Assembly: GCF_963662255.1 (NCBI RefSeq)
Contig: NC_085046.1
Coordinates: 23,021,620 to 23,085,619, forward strand
From: Cinclus cinclus
Lineage: Eukaryota > Chordata > Aves > Passeriformes > Cinclidae
Direction of reading: 5' to 3'
DNA length: 64,000 nucleotides
Part shown: positions 46,101 through 59,217 of the stretch, one piece after another
How the letters are laid out: each line of letters begins with the position of its first letter
Numbering within the stretch: the stretch's first letter is position 1
Notes under the pieces: generated by a model
What the model was told of the DNA's origin: nothing
Database searches by the model: none
The model's input: only the letters and a program-made list of their open reading frames with translations
Program-made: the position numbers and the translations under genes

Positions 46101-46286
46101 TTTTAAGATAAGGGTATTAATTTTGGACAATAATAGCCATAAAAATATGGTGCATTCATTTCTGAACCATATCTAAGGTTAAAACCCAAGAATTAGCTGA
46201 AAGCACATCTCTTTCTCTACGTACTTCTTCTAAAGTTATTTCTTCTTTCCTGCCTGTGAACAATGAACTAGCTGTTTACATGGCAG

Positions 46287-46300
46287 GTTTCCATGGTTAC
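46287..46300. promoter_or_regulatory. RFX X-box-like palindrome
   Basis: GTTTCCATGGTTAC is a near-palindrome resembling the RFX X-box (GTNRCC-N2-RGYAAC) with a mismatch in each half. Deep in the intron. Predicted by eye only. Confidence 0.3.
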
Positions 46301-49300
46301 AATCTTGCATGGGGCCCACATGGTACAACCTGTATCTTCGTTAAATCAAAAAATATGTCCTGCTTCCTAAGCAGAAAGTCCTTACTCTTGTTATTCCTCG
46401 TTTAAATCCACAACACGACCTCAGAACTCAATCAGCATGAACTTGCAGATGGTTGTTTTCCCTCCTTTTTTTGGTATCAGTTTTCTCCTGTTTCTGTGCT
46501 TCTGTCCAGATTAATTGCTCATGTTTCTTAATGCTAGTTTGTTTTAGTTTTTTATCATCTGTTCTTTGTCACTCAGGCCCAGTAAATGAAGAAAACTCTG
46601 AACCTGTTTCAAATGACTCTTAACTTTAAAAGCAAAAATGTACTGAGTCTTCAAATAGTACGCAGTCATTCCATTTTTTAATTAATTTTTTCTTCTTTAC
46701 TGGAGAGCTACTACCAAGATGCCGATGTCATTACGATAGTTGCCCTGGAGAGCAGAACAACTTGCTGACTGTAAACAAGTTATCCAAAGATCAGCTCTTT
46801 CATGCTGATAGCAAGTTTAATGGTTATTTCCATAGACTGTATCTGTACAACAAGTTTTCTTTGCATTCATTACAGAAATAGCAAAATCCAATGCAATGGT
46901 TAATTTATTTGCTCCTTCAGCTGTTCTGATTCGCAGTAGACTACAACTTTGTACATTTTAGAACCCTTGTAAGTTTTGTTTTCAAATTCCCTGCTAAATT
47001 TTTAGCATGTCTCCTTCAATAACTAATCTATGACAGTTTTGCATATTTCATAGAGCCAGTTATCTATTTTATTAGACCAATTTTAACTACTGCTACTCCT
47101 CTAACAGACCCAAACAAAAACTCAAGCCCCTGCTTATACCTCCAGTCTGGTGCAATTTATTGAACTATACTGGGAGTCTTTGATATATAGTAAGACGCCC
47201 TGGCTGGTTTTGCACTTTTGAAAAGCATTCTGCAGTCATTTTTCCTGACACTTTTATCTAACTGAATTATTACTTAATCTTGGTACTTACATGACTTTTT
47301 CCTGTTTTATAAACCATCGTATTTTTACTACTTACAAACAAATGTAGTTTATCTGATTGGAATCTCTTTTACTATTGTCTTTTAAACATAGAATTGTTCT
47401 GGAGTTTTAAGAGAAGCAGATTCTGTTATAATTGTATCATCTTCTGATTCCTTTCAATAAGAATATTGCAGCTCCATGACAAATCTTACAGATACCCAGA
47501 GTTCTTTTGAAAGGTTTCTTTGCTTTACCTTGATTACAAAACCCCATCACTGTCAGCCTCTGTGGTATCTGTGTGTTGTAAGAATGCCAGTGTCCTTGGG
47601 TGTCTCTCTTCTTCCTTTCTGAAGCTTTCAGTATCCAATCCTGCTTGGATTGATGGCTGTCCTTGACATATTATATCATGGCCTTATAGTGGACCTGAGC
47701 AGCTGAGACCAAGTATAAATACCGAAGCACCGACAGAGCTGGGCTACTTAGAAAGGTTACCAGAAGTCTCCTTTGTGCTCCTTTTCCTCACCATACATAC
47801 AGTGTACAATGCTGAAATAAGCTTCCCTGGAATTTTCAGTAGGCATTTTTATTATCTGAGCTGAAAATATAAGTCTACAGGACACACAAAAAGCAACAGA
47901 GTTATAAACAGCGTCCTGATGGGCTCATCTTTAGGTCCAGGTGTTTACTCTACTTCCACAGTAGTCTATGTTCCTGCTTACTTGCATGTGCCAGTTTTTC
48001 CGCTCAAGCCCTTTCTGAAGGCTATTTTTGTTAATGACTTCCAAGTTTATCCAAGCTTTTCTGGCATCCCTTGTTTCATAGAAGGTCTGACCAGGTTGGT
48101 TGCCATTTATTGATGTGACTTGCCAAGTTCATCCTATTTCCAGATGGGGAACATTGCAACCAGACTTCCCACCCCATCTGGACGTTTTCAACTTGCTGTC
48201 CCAACAAGGATTCAATTCTTGCTTTCAGATCATCTTTCATCCCTACCTGTGAAACTTTCAGGTTGTATTTTTTGCTTCTTTAGTGAAGGGTCTCTTTTTT
48301 GCATCTAATTTTGTTTTTTTTCTTTCATTGCCCTTACTTAAACTGTAGCCTCCTTCGGTTTTGAAGACCATTTCCATTATTTGCTCAGTCTCAATATTAA
48401 GTCTCATGATTTCTTTCTTTGGAAAATTAATTTGGCTTTGACATTTATGTCAATCCTTCTGGGCTGCTGATGGCTGTTTCTATGAGCACATGAAGTGTAT
48501 TTCTGAAAAAGCTGACTATATAATGCACATCAAATCTTGAAGGAGCAAATACAGAGATATGGAACTGTAACAGACTACCACAGTTATCAAAATTTGCCAA
48601 TTTGCATCAGAGAAATTCACCATGCTGTCTCTCGAAGTTATTTATATTTCTTGCCTGCAGTGGTCCTGCTGTAGGGTGCTTCAGACCCCTACTACTTGTT
48701 TTCTAACTCCCTGACAAAAGTTATTTGAGTTATGTAAGTTACTTTAAACTAACTAGTTCTCATGCTGTCACTGTTTTTTTAATGTGTTCTTGCTCTCTGG
48801 GTCCTTGATGATCTTTTTAGGCATCATTTGTATTTACTTTTATGATTAATTTTGTTCAAGTAATTCAGATTCTTCCTGCCTCACAGAAAGAGTGTCTCTT
48901 GTTCTCTGATTGTTACACAGAAATCTGTCCTTCCGCATGATTGTTGCTGTCCAAAAACATCTCTTGATGTTTGAGCATCTTAAAGTATTCTAGATGAGGT
49001 ACGATCAACTAATTTGTGTTGTGGCATCAGTACTTTATTATTTCTTATGAATTATCCTACATGTAAGAGTATACATTTTCATATGGTCTCATGCATCTAA
49101 AGGATAATTCATAGTCCATATGTGATCTCTGCAGCTTGCTACCAAGCTATTTGTAAGGTCCCAAAACTTTAAAGAGCAATTAATCTTGTAGCTCAGTAAT
49201 TATTTTAGTGTAGCATATCTTCCTCTGAATTGAACCACTGAAATGCTGAAAATGGAAAATCTAGAGAAATCTAGTTGAATTTTTCGGTGTCCTGTAATCT

Positions 49301-49499
49301 ACTGAAATCTGGAAAATCCAAGGCTAATATAGTTCCACTATTTTCTCAAATTATTTAACTTAGCACATTTTGCAAGGATGAATGTATTACAGCTCTAGGT
49401 AACTGACTCTTTAATGCAACTACAAGGCACTGGTCATCATCAACTGAGCATACAACATGAAGGAATATAATGGAGTTAAATTAAGAATGGGAGATTGAA

Positions 49500-49685
49500 G
49501 GCTGAACAACAAGGAAACTTTCTGAAAGTTATCATATAGAGGTTTTGGAACAGGCTCCCATGGGAAGTGATGCAAACCCTATTTCTGGGCACATTAAAAT
49601 TTTGGGCAAAACTTTAGAAATGCAACAGAAAACAATCTTACTTGTTTCACTGGACTAGATGATTTCTCAATTCTTCTCCTTTTAA
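49500..49685 (+). mobile_element. Old degenerate CR1 3' relic
   Basis: This is weak but ordered similarity to the CR1 3' region on the plus strand: a GGTTTTGGAACAGGCTCCCA segment, then GGGAAGTGATGCAAACCC (normally GTGGATGCCCC), and later CTGGACTAGATGATTTCTC (normally TTGGACTAGATGATCTC). The order matches the CR1 consensus as I know it. The tail is eroded and the boundaries are approximate. Confidence 0.7.
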
Positions 49686-50545
49686 GCTCAAGAATTCCAC
49701 ACCAGCTGAACAATAACTAAATATTGTTAGGCTAAGAGGAATTTCCTGAGCTGTACCTGTACAAGGGAATTCTCAATTAGAAATGCCTTCTACAGCTGTA
49801 CTTCGGCCAGTGTGAAGAGAACATTTACAATTACTTCCCTGCCACTGCGAGAAAGTGCCAACGACTCGTTTTTATTACACATTAAGCCCTAAGTGCATTT
49901 CTGTCAGCACTGTACAGACACCAGCCTTCACTCTGGAGTAGCAAGAGCTCCAAGGACAGTATGCTATTTGGTCTGCTCCTCTTTCTTTGGATATCTCACA
50001 TTCAAGTACCAAACAGGCCCATGCCTGCTTATTCAGTGTGCTCTGATAAGAGCATAACCTGAGGCTGTATTTTAGTGTTTCAGGATGGTTTGAAATTATG
50101 TGGGAACAGTTTTGTAAATAGACAGGGAGAGACCTTGTCAAATAATCTAATTGTTTTTACAGTCCAACCCACTCAATTATCTCTGGGAGTAGATGTAAAA
50201 ACAGAGCCACTTAAATCAACAGAAAAATAGTACAAAGATGTAAATCACTGGGTGGGGGAAATGCACCACATATTTTTACATCTGAAAACAGGAGACTGAA
50301 GTATGGTCACACAAAAGCAGGATGCTCTTTTATAATATAGAGAAAATGCACAGTAGTAATTTTCTCCCTTCCTTTCTCCCTCTTACAACCTCTGCCCTGA
50401 CTTTTTTAGCAGACTAAGCACAGCCTGTTCCTTATAAAGTCAGTTCTACATCCTACAGTCTGTTCACCAGATATTTCTTTGAAACCTCTAATGCAGTACT
50501 GTACAATTAATAACATCTACTGTAACTTATTAAGCGAAAGAGAAA

Positions 50546-50680
50546 GGAGAGGAGAGGAGAGGAGAGGAGAGGAGAGGAGAGGAGAGGAGAGGAGAGGAGA
50601 GGAGAGGAGAGGAGAGGAGAGGAGAGGAGAGGAGAGGAGAGGAGAGGAGAGGAGAGGAGAGGAGAGGAGAGGAGAGGAGA
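50546..50680 (+). repeat. (GGAGA)27 purine microsatellite
   Basis: This is 27 uninterrupted copies of GGAGA (135 bp), preceded by a short A/G-rich lead-in (GAAAGAGAAA). All purine on plus, all pyrimidine on minus. Being free of stops it makes artefactual open frames on both strands (ERRGE repeats on plus, LLSSP repeats on minus). Confidence 0.98.
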
Positions 50681-52021
50681 GATATAGTGCCATTTTATCT
50701 TCACATCAACTATTTCCACTGAGTCCATTTTTCTCACACCAATGGAACTTTGCTGTTGCAAAATGACACCAAATTTCACTCTGACGTGAAAAGGCAATGC
50801 CTCGCAAGAGCAGAATTAAGAGGCACCTAAGTAAGATCAGGTGCCAGATTTAAAACAAAATAAAAAGCTTTTTACAGTGACAAAGTTTACTGCAGCCCAG
50901 AGTAGAAATAGTTCAAAAAGTGAGCAGATTAGTTTATGAAAGATGGGTACTTTGGTAATTTTTATAGACAATGATCTTGATACAAGCTCCAGCATTGGAA
51001 ATTGCTACATTTCTGACTGCTGAAGGCTGTTTCTTCTCTCCCTCTTAAGCATCCTCTCTTAAACATTATGCTTTGATAGAGCACTTTGGTCCAGCCCAGC
51101 AGAAACTTCCTTTATTCTCATATAAACTGTGCTCAAAGTTGTGCATATTTTTTTTTCACCAGGATGAGGTAAATTTATTCTGCAGGCTTGCAATGGTGCA
51201 GGCTGCAAAACATGCTCAGTTCAGTGTGGACAACCTCTGTCCTCACATATAATATATTCTAATGTCTGCAGCTCTGGAAAGGGGTTTTCTGGAAAAGCAC
51301 ACAGAAAATATTCTCATGTGAAGCCAATTTGCTTGTTTACTGTGAAATAATTTACTTTCTTTAAAAGATTAAAAGATAGGCTTTTTATGGTTCATGATAA
51401 ACCTGGGTCTGAATCAGAGCAGAGGGCTGCATTCCCTGCATTCCTGACAGGTCTCAAGGGTGAGTCCTGGCATCAGCTGCAGAGGAACAGCACAGAGTGT
51501 AGAATGCACGTCTTGGCACCGTGGGGGCAAAAAATACTTCAAACACTGATACAGATGTCCTTAGAAGTTTAGTTACAGTCAGATACAGTAATATCCTTAA
51601 ATGAACCAGCTGACTGGTTCATCTAACATCCTCAGAACAGCATAAATCAGCATGAGCTGCAAGGTTTTGAAAAACATATCTGCCTTTGAGCTATTTTAGT
51701 TATTCGAGGCCTCAGCTGAACACTTCAGATGTGGTTTCATAACTGATTCCAACAAATCTAAGATGGTGGTGTGTAGGGGATGGATGATCCCAACTTTCTG
51801 CTCACCCTCCCCTGTGTGTCAGTGCTTTCGGTCATGTGGCCATGCAGTGATTTGCATCCACTAAGTCACATGAAAATTAGTAACTATTTTATACAGGGTT
51901 CATTTTCAGTCAGACTGCAAGGGAGCAGCCACTAATGCCAAAGAAAGAGAAGTGATGGAAATCTGCAGTCAAAAGAAGGGCCACCCTTTCACCAGCAATA
52001 GAAATGCTACATCTACTTATT

Positions 52022-52042
52022 TATGTATGTATGTATGTATGT
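52022..52042. repeat. (TATG)5 microsatellite
   Basis: About five TATG units, with TTATTTATG just upstream as a degenerate lead-in. Confidence 0.9.
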
Positions 52043-52334
52043 GGAACAGCACCTGTAGATTATTTACGGAACATGTCTCTAGAAGTAACAACCTTGCCAT
52101 AAATCCTCTGTCTCTGTGAGAGCAGCTAGTACAGTTCTTCCAGACAAGCCTCAAAAACTTACAGGTTCTTATGACAGGCAGCAAAAATCAAGCTGGTTTT
52201 GAAAATTGTCTGATATGATTATAATGTAGATGAATACAAAACTTCTAATTTCCTCATTTTGTAAATGTGTATTTCCATACTGGCCTTTGATTAATATTGT
52301 GATATTGAACAATCTATTTTGTCGTAGTTATTTT

Positions 52335-52385
52335 CATATAAATCTGGTCTTTATATAAATCTGGTCTTCATATAAATCTGATCTC
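52335..52385. repeat. Three tandem 17-bp repeats
   Basis: Three head-to-tail copies of a 17-mer of the form CATATAAATCTGGTCTT. The second has T for the first C. The third has A for one G and ends TC instead of TT. A local minisatellite-like triplication in the intron. Confidence 0.93.
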
Positions 52386-54359
52386 ATCCGAGCCAAATCA
52401 TCATAAATATATCTTAAAATGTTTTCAGTCATCTGCAGACCTTACAGTCAACATGCTGATAATGATTTTTGTTTTTAAGATGTCTCCAGAGATTAAATGA
52501 CTCATTTTATGTGATGGAAATAACCTTCCTAGACAGTATTGGGAGGATGCAATAAATATCCCACCAGATGTTAAAATATCAGAAAAATTCACTAATTTTT
52601 CCACAAAGGCAGACACATGGTCCTTTTATGCAGAACTGTGTATTAGTAGGGAAGATAGATTTTCCTTAAATAAGACAACAATTTTGATCCTACTGCACTT
52701 CTAAATAGCTACAAAATGTCAGCAGCATCACTGACAAGCTCAAACCCACATATCTTGATCCACTGGATGTCTGTCTGCATCTCATTTTCCTTTTCAGGGA
52801 TATTTGGGTGGAGTAGACAAATGCACCATAATGAAAGAACTGGAGATGAAGGCCCTGATCTCGGATGACCTGCTTCCTCACAACAGTGAAGGGCATACCA
52901 AAACAGTGCAACTTCTACCTGTCAGAGGGGGAAGAGTTATGATCTTCTTAAATCATGCATGAGATAAAATCAACTATCACTGCACTGATTTGTACTGATG
53001 TCATTAGGACACTCTTTAACACTTAGTTTAACCAGTGGCAGGTGGTTGTTTAATTTCCATAGGTCTCCTCTGATGTCTGATGGCAACTGTGAGCTTTACA
53101 CAGATTGCTGAACCAGGACCACTTAGGGATCCTCAACGGATCTCAGGTTAAAGCTGCACTGCAAGAGACTTGGAAGAGGTGGCCATAAAAATAGTGGAAA
53201 CAATGACAAAAAACAAGGCAAAGCAAAAAAATTTCTTTGTCTGGGTTCTCATCAATCATATTGCTTCAGACAAGCATTTACATTATTTACTAACGGGGAG
53301 CATTTACTGGCAAATTACAATGCAACAGTGCGCAGGAAACAGAGAAGCACTCATTCCTCTTTGGAAATGAGTTTTTCTGTCATTTTTGGTGTTGTTTTTG
53401 TTGCTGTAACTAACTTACATATTTGTTTTTACAAAGTAAGCCCCGTTAGCGAAAATTATTTTATGCTCCCTTGCTACTATACCAACAAAATGAAATCCAA
53501 ATTCTTGCATGATGTGACATGCAAACCATTTGCGCTGAAGTGACTGCCAGAAATGGATGGAAAGTTTTTATCCTGAAGAAATACTCAAGTAAAATGCTAG
53601 CATAATCTAAAATTATTTACTGAAAGTAACTGCAGAATATTTTGTGTCCCCTCTTTTCAGAAAATCTATTTAGTTGGGTCCTGTACTCGACAACTTACAT
53701 CCACAGGTGTAAGTGATGTATTTTCCCTTCTGTGTTGGGTAAATTTGAAAACAATTTTTAAAAAAGATATAAACTAATTTTGTTAGCACTTCATGGGGAG
53801 AAAAACCCCTCACTAGTGCTGACATCTAAGGTAAAGCACACATATTTTCAAAGAAAGTATTATAAGTGTGTTACAAACATTAACGTTTTGCCAGTTTCAC
53901 CCAAGATCCTGATGCAGGCCAGGTTTTAAGAGATGGATAGTCTCAGCTCCACCTAGATGCTCTGATCACAACTGCATGCACTTATCTCACTTAACATTCT
54001 TGTACGCCATGATTCAGCTTCCTTTCCTTTCTTCAATGCAGTGAAAACTCATCAGAAATAGATAAATGGATTATTCATTTTTGATAATACAACTTCAGCT
54101 TTTCCAGACACCCAAAGGCTCCTTTGCTCACAGGAAGTTAGAACTGAGCACTCATTTTTCTGCACCAGGAAAAATGTGACAGTTCATTAGCTTTTGCTAT
54201 CCAACTCTAAAATTACAGTCACATCAATCTCTGTCCTATGGAGTGTCTCTGTTATCACAAAGTTTATTCAAAATTTCCCAAAGGGCCAAGACCAACACTT
54301 GGAAAAGAGTCTAACTTTGCAGGAAAACAAAAGCATGTCCTATTATCCACCACCTCAGA

Positions 54360-54477
54360 CCCCCCCGCCCAACCTCATTCCTTCTAGTGCTGTTATTTCA
54401 GACTTGTGTCAGGTCTCAGTCTGAACACAGCTGGGAACAGTGATCTCAACCCTGCCCCCCACCACCCCCCCCCCCCC
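54360..54477. repeat. C-rich tracts (C7, C6, C13)
   Basis: On plus there is a C7GCCC run at 54360-54370, C6 at 54455-54460 and a homopolymer of 13 C at 54465-54477. On the minus strand, the transcribed sense of CDK6, these are G runs. Confidence 0.9.
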
Positions 54478-57258
54478 AGCCTGAGTAACATTAGTTTGAA
54501 TCTTTCGTTCATTTGCTGACAGAAATATCAAGAGGTTTCTCTAAATGACAGCAAGATGCCTGGACTACCGGTCTGCCAGAAGGATTCCTCAGCATTGTGT
54601 AAATAACCAGCTGCTAGTGAAAGTGCTTTGAAGTTACCATGTGCAGCATCCACAGCACTTGGGCTGGATCAGTTTTTACAGGGCTACTTTCATGGCAAGC
54701 TCTTTTTGTCCCATCTGAAGAGTTTCCTTGTGAGCAATGAATGAGGATGCATCTTGGGAATGGTCTGATACTTCAGAAGATGGTTCTCATAGTTTATCTT
54801 GCATTAAGCTTCTCCTCTGAAGGAAACGCTGCAGAGCCCTTGTATTGATCACAATGATAGTCTTTTATCACTGGGCTGTCTGCACTATCACTATCCAAAG
54901 CAAATCTTTGCAAGCTGTGACTTTTATTAATTGATACATGTATAGATATATTCTGTCTTTTATAATGCAACACTTTTTTCCTGCAAATGCTTCAAAATAA
55001 GCTGGTCTTGATGAAGTTCATGAACATTTACTTACTGCCTGGTGAATAACTGCAATTTAGACTACTTTTGGACTTTTAAAGCCAAGAATGTCTTTATGTT
55101 TAAAAACCAGAAGTTTGGGGGTTTGGAGCTGTTTTGTTGAGCTGTGTTTCCTGTACTAAGTTTCAATGGAGGTAAAAAAAAGCAGCACTTGCACACCTAA
55201 GCAGCTAGTCAAAGGCAGAAGATAAAATCAGAAAAGGAAAATTGATAGCTAAAACACATTTAATGAAAGTTTCTAACCTGCAATTAGTTTGTAGGAGCAG
55301 GGAAGCCTGACATTTAAAACCACACCACAATCTGAGCAACACACCCCTACATACCCAGACGTTGAAAACTGTTTTAAAACATTTATTAACTTTTAATTTG
55401 ATTTTTAAACTATTATTTTTTAACTTAAAAAGGCCATGATCATAGCTGGTTTTGGTTTTTTTTAAAATAAAATAATGACACACTAAGTTTTAGGTGTGAA
55501 AGTCATTACCTATGTCTATGCCCATATACTTGATTTATCCTTGATCACAGGATAATTCAACTATTTCAATAATCTTTAGCTTAGCTGCAATGATGCTTGG
55601 ATACTTATCTGAACACAGTACAAACTTTCATGTGGATAATCCCTTAAGCTGAACCCCTCTTGTTCACAGCAGCACCAAGAGTACCATGTCATGGGTTTTA
55701 ACACATGATTTCTAGCATGCAAGTATTAGATATTTGAGCAAATGTATATACTTCACAAAGCAATCCAGGCAATGTTCTGTTTTGCTATAGCAGATTTTAA
55801 ACTTCCTTCCTAAGAAGGCTATATGGCCACAGAAAAACTTCTGCACAGTTCTGTAGATATTTTTTTCCTCATTTCATGCAGATGTTTTCAAAAATGTCCT
55901 GCTGGAAACCTTGTAACATTCTGAAATTTTAGCTTAAATGATTTTATGCATCAACAGAAACACTCACAGAAGCTGCTACAGACCGGTAGCTGGGAAACAA
56001 AGTAAGAGCAAGTCAGGAAGAACCTTTCTCTCATTTTCTTCTGCTTTGAGTTACATGACCAGTCTTACCTGATCTCAGCAGCCAAATCCCTTCACCTTTG
56101 GATTAGACTACATCCCACAGACAGTGAAAAAAATAGCCTTAAAACACAGGTTTACATACGTTTTATGTAACAAGGATACTTCCCTATGTTTAGCAAGATG
56201 ATATAATTTTCTGTTGTTTCCTGCCTTCATTCACTCTGAAGCCAGATGGCCATAGTTAAATCACATGACAACGGGAAGACCCTTGCACAAACTAATAATA
56301 AAAATGAATTGCTTCTTATCAATGAACCAGGCTAATTTTTACAATACGGTGTAAAATGCAAAGTGGATCCTTTCAGTTTCTCTTTTCAGCAGTTCTGCCT
56401 TTTGTCTTTATCGGAAGAGTTACTGTCATGGCAGCTGGGATACTCAGAACAGAAAAAGGAAACAAAAAAATCATGAGGAAGCAACAAACCCCAAAGATAC
56501 CCAACATGCACAAAGCATGGCAGCCCCTCAATATGCTCCAGAGATGCTGTGCCAAGCTACAGCAGCTGATTCTGGGGGCAGAGCCAGAAAGCGTGGAAAT
56601 AGGGTCAAAAAGCAAGGAGCTGGCAGGGTTTCTCCGCATTAATGGAGGAGAGAGCTAAATCTGCAAGTGAGCCCATGTCTGAGCCAAGGAGAGCTGGTGG
56701 GAGAGGGGCAACAGTTGCAGGAGACCTGGTGATACTCGGGATGCTCTTTAACAGCTGGCTTGGGAAACAGCTGTGATTTTGGCTGCCAGGTCCACTTGAG
56801 CTTCCTCCAGCACAACCCTATTTGGAATCACTCAGTAACATATGGAAGGAACCACTCAATGCATATTCACAGAGGTGGAAAATCAGAGCATCATGGTGTG
56901 GCATTTTCACAAGTATCTGTGGGATTTTTTCAGGCAAAATACCTGGGATTCATCAAGAGCTTTTTCTTAAAATGGATACTTCAGAAACTTTAACCACACC
57001 TTTCTGACTTAATTTACAAAGGAAGTCAGTATCACTACAGAAGCTTGACCGATGGGAGTTTCAGAAAACTAGCACATACTTATCCCTCTGTAATGAGTGA
57101 GGATTTGATTTAGAGCCAGTAGTCAGTAACTGATTACTTGCACAATGTAATCACCATAACTTCAATCCTTGCTGGAAAGCAAGACACAAGTAACTTCAAT
57201 TGTACACATGGTTCACACTGCTACATCAACAGAAAAATAAAAACCTTCAGAAACTTAC

Positions 57259-57426
57259 CACTGAGGTAAGAGCCATCTGAAAACTGTAGATTCGTGCAAG
57301 GCCAAAGTCAGCCAGCTTTATCTGCCCGTTGCTGGTTACAAGGATATTTTGGGGTTTCAGATCCCGATGCACCACACGATGTGAATGCAGAAAATCCAGT
57401 CCCCGAAACAGCTGAAGCATCATATC
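57259..57426 (-). CDS. CDK6: CDK6 internal coding exon (168 bp): catalytic loop, DFG and T-loop threonine
   Basis: This exon encodes 56 residues of cyclin-dependent kinase 6, the cyclin D-dependent Ser/Thr kinase that phosphorylates RB1 in G1. Read on the minus strand it opens [17 protein letters not shown], contains the catalytic loop HRDLKPQN and the metal-binding DFG followed by LARIY, and ends MALTSV. Using human numbering from memory, it covers about residues 124-179: HRD Asp145, Lys147, DFG Asp163 and the CAK-phosphorylated Thr177. The exon is flanked by AG at 57427-57428 and by a strong donor, GTAAGT, reading down from 57258. It is exactly 168 bp, phase 0 at both ends. The acceptor has a weak pyrimidine tract (it ends TTTCTTTATATATAG). 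CDK4 is the closest alternative, but the sequence [19 protein letters not shown] plus [11 protein letters not shown] fits CDK6. There is no stop or frameshift, so this is a functional gene rather than a processed copy. Confidence 0.97.
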
Positions 57427-58849
57427 CTATATATAAAGAAATCAATATGCAGTGATCAAGGTGGCTGGCAAACAAGTAAATCCCCTGTCATAATCTGAAA
57501 ATTTAATTTAATAAATACTGACTTAAATATGTGCACAGGAGATAAACCCAACTATTAATACAAAACAGGGTGTTGCTAGAATGAATGGAATTGAACCAAT
57601 GTTCTTATCGAGTTAATGTATGATTTCTAGTTGAATTACCTGAGGCTGAATAACAATAGTATAAAGATTAATCAATATACTTTAAAAAAATATCAAAAGT
57701 GTGTCTCTAAATCCCTGGATAACTTCAAAAGAATGCTGTCCAAGTAAGAAAAATACATAGCATTTTTGCTCTTTAAACCACACACCACTTTGAATTCTCA
57801 CTAGCTTATTCTTTGTCCTGCTGTGGTGAAGTGAAATTTTATAATTCATTTTAACAGGCACAAGGACCTGTTTCAAACAGAAAAAAAAACTGTTTAAATG
57901 ACAAATTTAATTTTATTTAATGTTATAGAGGAAAAAAGTTCACTTGGCAAAACCTGTTGTGTAGAATTAACTGAACAGGACAGAAACTACCTATAGATGA
58001 AAATTTAGCAATAAAACAGTGTAATAATCATAATTCTTAGTCTTCTTTCTATTTTGTTACAGTGATACAAACTTCCACAACATTTCCACAGCTGAAGAAC
58101 CTATTTCATCTGTACTCATGTTTTGACAGTCTTAGTAATGTGAAAAGAATGAACCAGCAGACTCAAAACCAAATACTAGAAATCCCCTGCATTCCAAATT
58201 AGAAGGATACTGTCAACTTGAAAATTGTATCTGCCGAACAGGCAGTTACAAGAAGATGCTTCAACAAGGAAGAAATAAATGGATAAAGAAGTTTATTTGC
58301 TGCATGCAATTGACTTGAGGTCATGAAACTGCAGTTCTGCATATGCTGGTGGCATATGCTCTTTCCATAATCCATGCAGCAGTGTGTCCTCTAGTCCTGT
58401 TAGCAACCAAAATTATCTTGGAAAGGGCATGGCATGAAAAAGAAAAGGGAAGAAGGATAACTTGAGGTTGGTTGCTTTTGTTCTTCTCTATGGACTCGGG
58501 AATGTTGCAAGTAAATATTCAAGGCACACTACTGAAAGGAATCATATCTGAACATGGGTGTAAAAATAGCTCAAAACATTCAGCTTGATAATACTGCTTT
58601 AATTGGATGCACTTTAAAGGTAGGCTTTAGAGATATTACCAAATAATTTAATATAAAATTATTATTTTCTTGTAATGTTTCCTGGTCATTTATATAGAAA
58701 ATACTATAAAATATATAGATCGTAAGTGCAGAAGCTCTCACCTGACCTCTGATAAAACAAGGCCATTTCTGTATACAGCCAGCTCATAAAGGAATCAGCT
58801 TTTATTTGAACATTGCAGTGATGAAGATTTTACCATGAAATTATGGATA

Positions 58850-58855
58850 CTGTGA
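58850..58855. repeat. Target-site duplication, left copy
   Basis: CTGTGA immediately precedes the LTR terminus TGTTGG. It is identical to the six bases following the other end of the LTR. Confidence 0.88.
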
Positions 58856-59136
58856 TGTTGGCTGCTAGGGGGTCCGTGGAGATCCAGTGCTCCAGACCCA
58901 GGAAGCCACCAACTTCCCAGAGACAGAGTCCCACAAGGAACTGCCTTCTAGGGGGTCTTCTGGCTGGTCTCCTAGCTGCTGGATAAGACTCAGCAAGCGA
59001 TGGCCATGGCCACAAGTGATCAGCTCTGATCAGTGATTTCATCTCAGCCATTCCAGCTCTGCTTGCCAGGCTGTCCCAGGCCAACTCAGGGACAGAGAGA
59101 TGGGAAGTGTCGTATGGCAAATGCCACAGAGAGTCC

Positions 59137-59142
59137 TTTATT
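59137..59142 (-). terminator. LTR polyadenylation signal AATAAA
   Basis: This is a perfect AATAAA on the minus strand, the same direction as CDK6 transcription, inside an intron. It is followed on the same strand by GGACTCTCTGTGG. In the LTR it would end R. Whether it acts on CDK6 pre-mRNA is unknown. Confidence 0.65.
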
Positions 59143-59206
59143 ATCCAGCAGCCCTGTGAAGGGAGCCAGGAACCACTGCTTCCTCCTGAACTGGGGGAAA
59201 CACTGG

Positions 59207-59217
59207 GGTTTTTATGG
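59207..59217 (-). promoter_or_regulatory. TATA-like box of the solo LTR
   Basis: On the minus strand this reads CCATAAAAACC. It lies about 70 bp before the LTR polyadenylation signal, a normal arrangement for an LTR core promoter with a short R region. Activity is inferred only from position and composition. Confidence 0.6.

Noticed and set aside
50479..50797. Open frames of about 95 codons on both strands
   Set aside because: Same artefact, from the (GGAGA)27 array.
51705..51755. CCTCAGCTGAACACTTCAGATG, faintly like the CR1 segment CAGTACTCAAGGTGTGGCCT
   Set aside because: Too short and diverged, and the neighbouring sequence does not follow the CR1 order.
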